A DNA stretch of 6,620 nucleotides from Bacillota bacterium (GCA_023456995.1 JAEWNU010000262.1:1-6620); one strand, 5' to 3'; positions 1 to 6,175 are shown, counted from the stretch's first letter. The notes: generated from the sequence alone by a model not told the origin. Made by a program: numbers and translations.

Positions 1-2010
1 ATCGCCAGAAAAAACAATAATGTTTTTCTTGTCTTTACTTTCACCTGCCATCGCTGCTACCGCCTGCTTTTCACCCTTTTGGATTTTAGCAGTACTGATG
101 CCCTTATTACTCTCAAGCCCTAAAAACACATTGCCGGTTCGACGGCAAAAGCCCTCAATATCACTGGCAAAGGCCGGATCACTGGTTGAAATTTCGATTA
201 CGTCGCCAGTCTTAGCGGTATTTAATGCACCGGAAAGCTTGACAATAGGTCCCGGGCACGACATCCCACAAGCGTCAACAATCACCACAGCTCTTTTACA
301 GGTGTCCTGTTGGCAGCAGTTTGACTTCTGTCCTGCCGCCATAGGCTGTGGCCGCTTGCCAAAAATAGAATTATAAAGGCGGAAGCCACCTGCAACAACA
401 TAGGCATCAAAACCGTTCTGCATCAGAATTCTGGCTGAAATGTACGCTTTAAGTCCGATCTGGCAGTTGACATACACAGGCTTTGTTTTATCTAATTCAT
501 CCAGACGCTTACGCAGTTGAGAAAGCGGAATATTTTTGAATCCCTCAATGCTACCATTTTCAAACTCTAACGGTGTCCGAGTGTCTATGAGCGTCACGCT
601 TCCATCACGCGGCAGCGCCTGGATATCGTGCCAGTGAATCTGCTTCATCTTGCCAGTAATTAAGTTTTCTATGACGAAGCCCGCCATATTGACTGGATCC
701 TTGGCAGAGCTAAAGGGCGGCGCATAGCAAAGCTCTAATTTGCAGAGATCTTCAGCCGTCATTTTGGCGCGAATGGCGATGGCCATCACGTCGCACCGCT
801 TATCGACTCCATCAAATCCGACAATCTGGGCACCAAGAATGCGCCCGGTCTCCGGTTCAAAAATTGTTTTAATCGCCATGTTGACGGCCCCGGGGTAATA
901 ACCCGCGTGACTGCCGGAATAAGTAAATACTTTGTCGTAAGAAAACCCAAGACGTTTAGCTGTTTTTTCGTTGACGCCAGTTGAAGCGACGGTCATATCA
1001 AATACTTTGAGTATCGAGGAACCCTGCGTTCCGGGATAGACACTCGGTATGCCGCAAATATTATCCGCAGCAATACGTCCTTGCTTGTTTGCAGGACCGG
1101 CCAGTGGAACATAGCCTTTTTGACCGGTTACGCTGTCGGTTATTTCGATGGCGTCTCCTACGGCGTAAACATCAGACGCTGATGTGCGCATGTGTTCATC
1201 CACAATAATGGCGCCGCGTGCGTTGAGTTCGATTCCTGCCGCCTTAGCCAGCTTCGTCTCAGGCCGCACACCGATGGCCATGATGAGCATGTCGGCCTCG
1301 ACGCTGCCTCTGTCCAACTCAATGTGCAGTTTACAACCATCGTCCCGCATACCTTTGACACCGTTACTCAGTTCCAGCCGCACGCCCTTGCTTTCAATGT
1401 GTCGATGCACATCGGCCGCCATATCGGGGTCTATCGGCGCAATGACCTGATCGGCCATCTCAACTAATGTGACACAAAGTCCGGCAGCGTGTAAATTTTC
1501 AGCCATTTCAATGCCGATAAATCCACCGCCCATCACCACGGCACTGTTGGGCTTGTGCTTTTCGATGTATTCTTTTATTCTGTAAGTATCGGGAATGTTG
1601 CGCAATGTAAAAACTTTATCAGAATCGCTACCAGGAATGGGCGGGTGTAGTGGTTCAGCACCCATTGAAAGCACTAGCTTATCGTAGTTTTCTTCATAGC
1701 TTTTGCCGGTTTTAAGGTCTTGCACTGTCACCACCTTTTTGGCGGTGTCAATCGCGGTCACCTCATTAAATACGCGCACATCAATATCAAATTTATCAAC
1801 AAAATCCTGTGGGGTCTGAACGGTGAGCGCCGATTTTTCTTTAATTTCTCCGCCGATATAATAAGGGAGACCACAGTTTGCAAACGAAACGTATTCTCCT
1901 CGTTCAAACATAATAATTTCTGCCCGCTCATCGAGCCTGCGCAGTCTGGGCGCGGTGGAAGCGCCGCCTGCCACGCCGCCGACAATCAAAACTTTTTGTT
2001 CTTTATCCAT
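1..2010 (-). CDS. CoA-disulfide/persulfide reductase fused to rhodanese, TusA and DsrE-like domains (C-terminus cut by window edge)
   Basis: A 670-codon open frame runs from ATG at 2010 off the window edge without a stop. An AGGAGAT site (2015-2021) supports the start. Seen in order: FAD-binding VGGVAGG (residues 10-16); the redox motif SFANCGLPYY with Cys46, where CoA-disulfide reductases carry their single active Cys; a second nucleotide-binding motif GGGFIG (161-166); the FAD motif YAVGDA (Asp286); a dimerisation domain with Tyr371/Tyr372 and the YAPPFSSAKDP motif (Tyr429); a rhodanese domain (about 458-548) with active-loop Cys516 in NCQIGLK; a Cys-rich linker (Cys565, Cys566, Cys571); a TusA-like domain with DACGMSCPGP (Cys581, Cys585); and the start of a DsrE/DsrF-like domain (KKNIIVFSGD, about 661-670). 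Characterised CoADR-rhodanese proteins reduce CoA disulfide or persulfide/polysulfide with NAD(P)H. The extra domains suggest internal sulfane-sulfur relay in the cytoplasm (inference). It is probably cotranscribed with the thioredoxin, 78 bases upstream. Roughly 150 residues are expected to be missing. Confidence 0.93.
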   Translation of the reverse strand, partial: MDKEQKVLIVGGVAGGASTAPRLRRLDERAEIIMFERGEYVSFANCGLPYYIGGEIKEKSALTVQTPQDFVDKFDIDVRVFNEVTAIDTAKKVVTVQDLKTGKSYEENYDKLVLSMGAEPLHPPIPGSDSDKVFTLRNIPDTYRIKEYIEKHKPNSAVVMGGGFIGIEMAENLHAAGLCVTLVEMADQVIAPIDPDMAADVHRHIESKGVRLELSNGVKGMRDDGCKLHIELDRGSVEADMLIMAIGVRPETKLAKAAGIELNARGAIIVDEHMRTSASDVYAVGDAIEITDSVTGQKGYVPLAGPANKQGRIAADNICGIPSVYPGTQGSSILKVFDMTVASTGVNEKTAKRLGFSYDKVFTYSGSHAGYYPGAVNMAIKTIFEPETGRILGAQIVGFDGVDKRCDVMAIAIRAKMTAEDLCKLELCYAPPFSSAKDPVNMAGFVIENLITGKMKQIHWHDIQALPRDGSVTLIDTRTPLEFENGSIEGFKNIPLSQLRKRLDELDKTKPVYVNCQIGLKAYISARILMQNGFDAYVVAGGFRLYNSIFGKRPQPMAAGQKSNCCQQDTCKRAVVIVDACGMSCPGPIVKLSGALNTAKTGDVIEISTSDPAFASDIEGFCRRTGNVFLGLESNKGISTAKIQKGEKQAVAAMAGESKDKKNIIVFSGD

Positions 2011-2014
2011 ATTT

Positions 2015-2021
2015 ATCTCCT
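2015..2021 (-). promoter_or_regulatory. Ribosome binding site of the flavoprotein
   Basis: The minus strand reads AGGAGAT followed by AAAT and then ATG. This fixes the start at 2010; the first residues lead straight into the FAD-binding beta strand (VLIVGG). Confidence 0.85.
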
Positions 2022-2033
2022 TTCAGACTGTAC

Positions 2034-2068
2034 AAACAGCGAGAGAAAGATGTCTTCCCCCGCTGTTT
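2034..2068 (-). other. Intercistronic RNA hairpin between thioredoxin and flavoprotein genes
   Basis: The outer arms are perfect 8-mers, AAACAGCG and CGCTGTTT (plus-strand 2034-2041 and 2061-2068). In minus-strand RNA the stem continues inward for 7 more pairs, three of them G-U, leaving a 5-base loop (2049-2053). On the plus strand those three positions would be A-C mismatches, so the fold is better in RNA read in the direction of the genes. No U-run follows, so it is not a standard intrinsic terminator. It could protect or cleave the transcript, or adjust expression between the two genes. The structure is seen; the function is inference. Confidence 0.6.
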
Positions 2069-2088
2069 ATCTTTCCTTGTAATTGTGC

Positions 2089-2400
2089 TTACACATTTAT
2101 CATGTTTAGAATTGAAGCCTTAGGCTTGACGCCAACCGATTGCTGTACCACCTTGCCATCCTTCACAAGAACAAGCATCGGAATGCTCATAACCTGGAAC
2201 TGTCTTGCCAGTTCGGGCTGTTCGTCAACATTGATTTTGCAAATCTTTGCGGAATCGGTCTCCTGGGCGATTTCGTCCACTACCGGAGAAAGCATTCTGC
2301 ACGGGCCGCACCAAGTTGCCCAAAAATCGATAAGTACCGGCTTATCTGACTGAAGAACTTCGGAATTAAAATTTTCTTTTGTTACCTTTAAGACTGACAT
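2089..2400 (-). CDS. trxA: Thioredoxin
   Basis: This 103-residue protein has the length and fold signature of a classical single-domain cytoplasmic thioredoxin. Seen: WATWCGPCR with redox cysteines Cys31 and Cys34, the buried Asp25 that normally tunes the active site, Trp27 and Trp30, and the cis-proline loop SIP (Pro74) opposite the active site. There is no signal peptide. It should reduce protein disulfides, accepting electrons from a thioredoxin reductase that is not in this window. The start ATG at 2400 has a good AGGAGAG site (2407-2413) at 6-base spacing. The gene has its own promoter with a conserved upstream box and precedes the persulfide-reductase fusion in the same direction, so a role in reducing persulfides or the fusion protein itself is plausible (inference). 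It may be an accessory paralogue and not the housekeeping thioredoxin. Confidence 0.95.
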   Translation of the reverse strand: MSVLKVTKENFNSEVLQSDKPVLIDFWATWCGPCRMLSPVVDEIAQETDSAKICKINVDEQPELARQFQVMSIPMLVLVKDGKVVQQSVGVKPKASILNMINV

Positions 2401-2406
2401 TATAAT

Positions 2407-2413
2407 CTCTCCT
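2407..2413 (-). promoter_or_regulatory. Ribosome binding site of the thioredoxin gene
   Basis: The minus strand reads AGGAGAG, then six bases, then ATG at 2400. It supports the full 103-residue reading, beginning MSVLKVTKENF as in other thioredoxins. Confidence 0.85.
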
Positions 2414-2443
2414 TTTAGCGGTTGTGTGTTTTGTTATGTTTAT

Positions 2444-2485
2444 AGTATATCCAGTGCCGTCGCGTTTTTCTGTAACTCAATCACA
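2444..2485 (-). promoter_or_regulatory. Thioredoxin promoter with conserved activator-type box
   Basis: A -10 element TATACT lies at 2444-2449. Exactly 21 bases upstream is the box TGTGATTGAGTTACA (2471-2485 on the plus strand), an imperfect inverted repeat TGTGA-N5-TTACA. With the -10 at its usual place, the box centre falls near -41. The hexamer expected at -35 is CAGAAA, unlike TTGACA, so this promoter probably needs an activator. The box and spacing are repeated exactly at the ferredoxin promoter. CRP/FNR-family proteins bind TGTGA-type half sites at -41.5 in class II promoters; the 5-base centre, one short of the usual 6, is unusual. The identity of the regulator is inference. Confidence 0.7.
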
Positions 2486-2501
2486 ATACGATAGGCGTAT
2501 T
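2485..2501. repeat. Short inverted repeat downstream of the membrane-protein gene
   Basis: The arms AATACG (2485-2490) and CGTATT (2496-2501) are separated by five bases. The repeat touches both the end of the conserved box and the stop codon of the membrane protein. No U-run follows on the minus strand, so termination there would be weak. It may be a minor hairpin or an extra binding site next to the box. Confidence 0.35.
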
Positions 2502-3097
2502 TAAATGTTACACGATTTATCATTCTGACACTTAGCCTTACAAATCATCTGGGTCATGGTGCCCATTGGGCAGTAAACGCACCAGGAACGCGGCTTATAA
2601 AGAAGCATTGTAATGAGCCCCAGCACAGTCGAGGTAAGCATGACGCTGTAAAACCCGAATGCAAACTGCGCCACCCAAGGTGACACATGCGCTGTGTAGG
2701 CCCAGTGCCACGGCAGCTTAATGGTCCACAACAGTGTGACCACTTGACGCAGACTACCTGCACCCGAAAAAATAACATAAGTGACATTGAGCATATTGAA
2801 AAACATGGTCATAAAAAAGATCAGAAATCCGTAACGAAACCACTTGCTTCTCATCCATGCCGGAATATCCTTTTTACGCGAAAACCCAAGCTGATTTCCC
2901 AAAAGATCAAACAACTGACCGCGTCCACAATATTTGTTGCAATAGCTTTTATGTCCTGTCGCAATCGAGATAACCAGCGGAATAAAAAAGCACAGTAGCC
3001 CTACCCACGCAAATAGAATATTGACAAAACCCATCATAATGTATAGGGCGGAGAACACCCACAGATAATTGTACCAGTGCTTTTGCTTGCCCTTCAT
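2501..3097 (-). CDS. Small polytopic membrane protein with 4Fe-4S-type cysteine motifs (NapH/NosR-like)
   Basis: This 198-residue protein is hydrophobic, with about four membrane segments (roughly 11-30, 31-47, 87-110 and 142-166). Two cysteine motifs follow the second and fourth segments and so face the same side: C53-x3-C57 in CNKYCGRGQLF, and C173-x2-C176-P in WCVYCPMGTM. A terminal group Cys186, Cys190 and Cys196 follows. The pattern resembles the Fe-S loops of NapH/NosR/CcoG-type membrane electron carriers, but the protein is shorter and its first loop lacks the usual CP. The ATG at 3097 overlaps the ferredoxin stop (ATGA) and is preceded by GAGGTGA inside the ferredoxin gene, indicating translational coupling. 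A role passing electrons between the ferredoxin and a membrane or thiol partner is inference. I do not recognise a named gene. Confidence 0.85.
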   Translation of the reverse strand: MKGKQKHWYNYLWVFSALYIMMGFVNILFAWVGLLCFFIPLVISIATGHKSYCNKYCGRGQLFDLLGNQLGFSRKKDIPAWMRSKWFRYGFLIFFMTMFFNMLNVTYVIFSGAGSLRQVVTLLWTIKLPWHWAYTAHVSPWVAQFAFGFYSVMLTSTVLGLITMLLYKPRSWCVYCPMGTMTQMICKAKCQNDKSCNI

Positions 3098-3294
3098 TCT
3101 CTCACCTCAATTTTAATCACAGAGGCCGGACAGACCTTTGCACATTTTCCGCATCCTACACATTTATTTTCATCTATCATGGCAAAACTGCCCTTATTAA
3201 TCCTGACCGCCTCAAGCGGACATACCGCAGCGCAACAACCACAGGCAACGCAGGCGCTTTGGTCTATCGTCGCTTTCTTTTTCGCTCTGTTCAA
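3094..3294 (-). CDS. 2[4Fe-4S] ferredoxin, TTG start
   Basis: This 66-residue protein carries two complete clostridial-type cluster motifs: C15-x2-C18-x2-C21-x3-C25-P and C45-x2-C48-x2-C51-x3-C55-P. There is no other domain and no signal peptide, so it is a soluble low-potential electron carrier in the cytoplasm. The start is TTG at 3294: an AGGAGGT site (3303-3309) sits nine bases upstream and no ATG or GTG lies in frame between them. The C-terminus overlaps the Fe-S membrane protein by four bases, so the two are one operon and likely partners. Its promoter shares the conserved box found before the thioredoxin. The source or sink of its electrons cannot be read from this window. Confidence 0.93.
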   Translation of the reverse strand: MNRAKKKATIDQSACVACGCCAAVCPLEAVRINKGSFAMIDENKCVGCGKCAKVCPASVIKIEVRE

Positions 3295-3302
3295 AACGTA
3301 TT

Positions 3303-3309
3303 ACCTCCT
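3303..3309 (-). promoter_or_regulatory. Ribosome binding site that decides the TTG start of the ferredoxin
   Basis: The minus strand reads AGGAGGT at nearly full complementarity to 16S rRNA. The only plausible initiation codon at the right distance is TTG at 3294. A strong site paired with a weak start codon is a common compensation. Confidence 0.85.
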
Positions 3310-3324
3310 ACAATCTATGCCGGT

Positions 3325-3366
3325 ATTATAGCAAATCCCAAATTAGTTTTCTGTAACTCAATCACA
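3325..3366 (-). promoter_or_regulatory. Ferredoxin promoter with conserved activator-type box
   Basis: A perfect -10 TATAAT lies at 3325-3330. The box TGTGATTGAGTTACA (3352-3366 on the plus strand) sits 21 bases upstream, the same gap as at the thioredoxin promoter. Identity with that promoter extends to 20 bases (3347-3366 against 2466-2485) while the rest of the spacer differs, which suggests selection on the box itself. No -35 consensus is present (CAGAAA). The predicted transcript starts around 3318, giving a leader of about 25 bases. Activation by a CRP/FNR-family protein is inference. Confidence 0.75.
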
Positions 3367-3534
3367 TATGTATCCGTATCCCGATGAAACATTGTACATG
3401 TGACATTTTATTACGAATGATGTTTAACTTTCTCAAAAATTTATGTGCTTGCATCAAAACAAGCCGTTTGTTGCTTATCTATTTCTAATTTGGGAATGCT
3501 GAAAACAATAAAATGTTTGGGTAAAGTTTTAATA

Positions 3535-3542
3535 GAAGGTGG
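3535..3542 (+). promoter_or_regulatory. Ribosome binding site of the YyaL-type gene
   Basis: GAAGGTGG lies nine bases before the ATG at 3552. In the upstream 3367-3534 stretch I found a -10-like TAAAAT (3509-3514) but no convincing -35 partner, so no promoter is called. The conserved box of the divergent ferredoxin promoter is about 190 bases away and is unlikely to act directly on this gene. Confidence 0.6.
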
Positions 3543-3551
3543 ACAAGACAG

Positions 3552-5570
3552 ATGAACCATTTAAAATTTGAAAAATCGCCGTATTTATTGCAGCACGTAA
3601 ATAATCCCGTGGACTGGTACCCTTGGGGTCAAGCCGCTTTTGACAAGGCCAAAGCCGAGGATAAACCGGTTTTCCTTTCCATTGGCTATTCCACTTGTCA
3701 TTGGTGTCACGTTATGGCTCACGAGTCGTTTGAGGATGCCGAGGTTGCCGAAGTTCTCAACCGCGATTTCATCTGCGTTAAGGTCGACCGCGAAGAACGT
3801 CCAGACGTTGACACCGTATATATGTCGGTTTGCCAAGCGCTCACCGGTTCAGGTGGATGGCCAATGACCGTGATATTGACGCCGGAGCAAAAGCCGTTCT
3901 GGGCCGGCACCTATCTGCCTAAAAACAGTCGGTATGGCATGGCGGGATTAATGGACTTACTCGCCGCCGTTACGCAGCAATGGCATACTGGAAGAGAGGC
4001 ACTACTAAACTCCAGTGAACAGATTGTTTCTCTGCTGCAAGCCCAAGATCGGGATACACAGTCGAGCGACCCTGATAAAGCATTACTTTTGCGCGCCTTT
4101 GAGCAGTTTAAGCGCGGCTATGATTCCCAATGGGGTGGGTTTGGCTCTGCGCCCAAATTCCCCACGGCACATAATTTGCTGTTTTTATTGCGCTATTCAG
4201 GGCTGTCAGAAGATGCGGACGCGAGTAAAATGGCGCTGCACACGCTGGATCAGATGTATCGTGGCGGAATGTTTGACCACATCGGTGGCGGATTTTCGCG
4301 CTATTCAACCGATCAAAAATGGCTGGTGCCTCACTTTGAGAAGATGCTTTATGATAACGCCCTACTCGCTTGTGCTTATCTTGAGGCGTATCAAATAACA
4401 GGCAAAGAACTGTATAAAACTGTCGTTACAAAAACGCTCGATTATGTTTTGCATGAGCTCACCGATGCACAGGGCGGTTTCTACTGTGGTCAGGACGCCG
4501 ATAGCGAGGGGGTTGAGGGTAAATATTATGTCTTTTCGCCAGAAGAAGTTATTGAGGTTTTGGGCGAAGCAGACGGCAAGCGGGTTTGTGACTGGTTCGG
4601 CATAACCAAACAAGGCAATTTTGAGGGTAAAAATATCTTAAACCTAATTGAAAACCGCCACTTTGAAGATAGTGACGGTCAAATAGAGTGCTTATGCCAA
4701 AAGCTGTACGATTATCGGCTGGCTCGCGTAAGTCTGCACAAGGATGACAAAGTACTAACCTCATGGAACGGGTTGATGATTGCCGCACTGGCTCAAACTG
4801 GGTGGCTTTTGAATGAGCCTAAATATCTTAATGCAGCCAAAAAAGCGCAAAGCTTTATTTCAAAGCATTTAGCTGATGCAAATAATCGGCTACGCCTGCG
4901 CTGGCGCGATGGGGAATCCGCCCACGACGGCCAATTAGATGACTATGCCTTCTATGCCCTTGCGCTTTTGGCGCTTTATCGGGCGACTCTTGACGCCAGT
5001 TATTTATTGTCGGCGATAAAGGTAGCGGAACAGATACTAAGCCTGTTTTCAGACGATAATAATGGCGGCTTTTATCGCAACGCCTCGGATGGAGAGCAAC
5101 TGATCACCCGCCCCAAAGAAGTATATGACGGCGCAATACCTTCTGGGAACTCTGTGGCGGCTCTGGTTTTGTGCCGTTTGGCAAACCTGACCGGCGAAAC
5201 AAAATGGCAAGAAGCCGCCGACCGTCAACTCAGGTTTGTCTGTGGTGCAATATCAGATTATCCCGCGGGGTACTGTGTCTCGCTGCTGGCAATGATGACG
5301 GTACTGTACCCAGGGCAAGAACTGATATGTGCTGTGGCGGATGAAAGCAGCACCGAAAAGTTGTTAAGTTTTCTTCGCGAAGCGCCTGTTTGGAACTTAA
5401 CCGTGCTGGTTAAAACAAGTTCCAATCAGCAAGCGCTGGCACAGGCTGCTCCCTTTACCGCCGATTACCCATTGCCAGAACAAGGTTGCGCCTATTACCT
5501 GTGCCACAATAAGGCTTGTGCCGCCCCGGTATATTCTTTGCCCGAACTAAAAAAGCTGTTAAATATATAG
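3552..5570 (+). CDS. yyaL: YyaL/SPATA20-family protein: DUF255 thioredoxin-like domain plus six-hairpin glycosidase-like domain
   Basis: This 672-residue protein is full length for the family. The N-terminal DUF255 domain shows the family signature [18 protein letters not shown], then [15 protein letters not shown] with a CxxC pair (Cys49, Cys52), and [11 protein letters not shown]. From about residue 190 an alpha/alpha-barrel region follows, with characteristic stretches [59 protein letters not shown] and PSGNSVAA. The C-terminal tail carries the Cys pair [13 protein letters not shown]. No signal peptide is visible. The biochemical role of the family is unsettled: the fold suggests both thiol chemistry and sugar binding. 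It is transcribed away from the ferredoxin, and its closeness to thiol-redox genes hints at a shared theme (inference). Confidence 0.95.
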   Translation: MNHLKFEKSPYLLQHVNNPVDWYPWGQAAFDKAKAEDKPVFLSIGYSTCHWCHVMAHESFEDAEVAEVLNRDFICVKVDREERPDVDTVYMSVCQALTGSGGWPMTVILTPEQKPFWAGTYLPKNSRYGMAGLMDLLAAVTQQWHTGREALLNSSEQIVSLLQAQDRDTQSSDPDKALLLRAFEQFKRGYDSQWGGFGSAPKFPTAHNLLFLLRYSGLSEDADASKMALHTLDQMYRGGMFDHIGGGFSRYSTDQKWLVPHFEKMLYDNALLACAYLEAYQITGKELYKTVVTKTLDYVLHELTDAQGGFYCGQDADSEGVEGKYYVFSPEEVIEVLGEADGKRVCDWFGITKQGNFEGKNILNLIENRHFEDSDGQIECLCQKLYDYRLARVSLHKDDKVLTSWNGLMIAALAQTGWLLNEPKYLNAAKKAQSFISKHLADANNRLRLRWRDGESAHDGQLDDYAFYALALLALYRATLDASYLLSAIKVAEQILSLFSDDNNGGFYRNASDGEQLITRPKEVYDGAIPSGNSVAALVLCRLANLTGETKWQEAADRQLRFVCGAISDYPAGYCVSLLAMMTVLYPGQELICAVADESSTEKLLSFLREAPVWNLTVLVKTSSNQQALAQAAPFTADYPLPEQGCAYYLCHNKACAAPVYSLPELKKLLNI

Positions 5571-5591
5571 GGGTTTGCCCACACGGCTTAT

Positions 5592-5624
5592 TTAGCTAAT
5601 TTCTTGATGTAATAATCTAGCTAA
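5592..5624. repeat. Inverted repeat TTAGCTA / TAGCTAA
   Basis: Perfect 7-base arms (5592-5598 and 5618-5624) with a 19-base AT-rich loop lie between the YyaL-type stop and the terminator-like hairpin. It is a weak structure and could be chance or an accessory fold ahead of the stronger hairpin. Confidence 0.3.
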
Positions 5625-5626
5625 GT

Positions 5627-5655
5627 TGACAGGCCACCTCAACGGCGGCCTGTCA
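5627..5655. terminator. Terminator-like hairpin between convergent genes
   Basis: Perfect 9-base arms TGACAGGCC (5627-5635) and GGCCTGTCA (5647-5655) pair. Two more G-C pairs after one mismatch leave a 5-base loop. On the plus strand it is followed by CATCCCTTTTATGG, a short and imperfect T-run. On the minus strand no T-run follows. It most likely ends the plus-strand transcript and may also block read-through from the convergent gene. A stable stem with a poor U-tract makes it a suboptimal intrinsic terminator. Confidence 0.6.
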
Positions 5656-5678
5656 CATCCCTTTTATGGAGTTTTATA

Positions 5679-6035
5679 CTATTTAGCGTACAATCTTAGC
5701 CCCACCAGCAAGCAGCCCTCAATATAAGGCAGCTTGTTTTCATCCAAATAACTTTTTAGCGGATCACTTTCAGCGCCGGGCTGAATTACAATGCATTTAA
5801 AGGGCTTCTTATTTTCCTTCATAAGCTGCAAACCCTTCACGGGGTTGATACACAAGTCAATGATGTCAATATCGCCCTCTACATCGTTGATAGAAGTCAG
5901 TTCTTTGCCGACCGCCTGTGCCTTATAGCCCTTTTCTTCAAGACCCTTTTTGATTTTATAGGCATATTTTTCTTCGTTAAGGGTATCGCCCACCACAACA
6001 AAATCGCGCTGCTGCATAATTTCTTGTAAATCCAT
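5679..6035 (-). CDS. CoA-binding domain protein (YccU-like, CoA_binding_2 family)
   Basis: This stand-alone Rossmann-fold protein has 118 residues counted from ATG at 6035. The nucleotide-binding first strand and turn are DFVVVGDTLNEEKYAYKI, followed by the helix GLEEKGY and next strand, then IDIIDLCINP, and the family's conserved IQPGAES and terminal IEGCLLVGLRLY. Members bind CoA or acyl-CoA but most have no assigned reaction. An in-frame GTG at 6044 lies inside the GAGGTGG ribosome binding site (6041-6047), so the ATG at 6035, eight bases after GAGG, is the better start. It is monocistronic as far as can be seen, convergent with the YyaL-type gene and divergent from the UPF0316 gene. A link to CoA-thiol chemistry shared with the flavoprotein at the other end of the window is speculative. 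Confidence 0.88.
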   Translation of the reverse strand: MDLQEIMQQRDFVVVGDTLNEEKYAYKIKKGLEEKGYKAQAVGKELTSINDVEGDIDIIDLCINPVKGLQLMKENKKPFKCIVIQPGAESDPLKSYLDENKLPYIEGCLLVGLRLYAK

Positions 6036-6057
6036 AAATACCACCTCAAATCTTTGT

Positions 6058-6075
6058 CGCCGGATATCCCCGGCG
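6058..6075 (-). other. Small GC-rich hairpin in the leader of the CoA-binding gene
   Basis: Arms CGCCGG and CCGGCG with a 6-base loop lie about 10 bases upstream of the ribosome binding site. The stem is short but all G-C, in an otherwise AT-rich leader. It could stabilise the mRNA 5' end or bind a protein; no conserved riboswitch architecture is recognisable. Confidence 0.4.
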
Positions 6076-6080
6076 CATAT

Positions 6081-6125
6081 ATTTTACTACTTACAATATT
6101 AACAAACAAAAGCCAAACATGTAAA
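6081..6125 (-). promoter_or_regulatory. Candidate promoter(s) of the CoA-binding gene
   Basis: Two overlapping sigma-A-like candidates are visible on the minus strand. One is TTTACA (6120-6125), 18 bases, TAATAT (6096-6101). The other is TTGTTT (6104-6109), 17 bases, TAAAAT (6081-6086). Neither carries the box seen at the ferredoxin and thioredoxin promoters. The sequence does not decide between them. Confidence 0.4.
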
Positions 6126-6146
6126 CCCTTCTGCAATTTATTTCAT

Positions 6147-6175
6147 TTGACTTTGCCCAATAGTTATGCATTAAT
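6147..6175 (+). promoter_or_regulatory. Possible promoter of the UPF0316 gene
   Basis: TTGACT (6147-6152) is followed after 17 bases by ATTAAT (6170-6175). The -35 is good but the -10 poor, and it would leave a leader of about 100 bases. The rest of the divergent intergenic stretch (6176-6270) holds nothing else I can name. Confidence 0.25.

Noticed and set aside
20..376. Plus-strand open frame opposite the TusA and linker region
   Set aside because: It is antisense to the clearly real flavoprotein frame, has no family resemblance and no ribosome binding site.
1720..2353. Plus-strand open frames opposite the flavoprotein N-terminus and the thioredoxin
   Set aside because: They are shadows of strongly supported minus-strand genes whose catalytic motifs are intact; the sequences have no recognisable domain.
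3370..3381. Tandem GTATCC repeat upstream of the ferredoxin promoter
   Set aside because: Two copies of six bases are easily due to chance, and nothing similar lies at the equivalent place before the thioredoxin box.
3393..3405. TGTACATGTGACA in the divergent intergenic stretch as a further regulator box
   Set aside because: It is only partly symmetric, does not match the TGTGATTGAGTTACA core and is not placed at a useful distance from a -10 element.
3447..3472. Two overlapping, mutually exclusive 5-base hairpins (GCTTG/CAAGC and AACAA/TTGTT) upstream of the YyaL-type gene as a switch
   Set aside because: The stems are too short and AT-rich to be stable, and no known riboswitch features accompany them.
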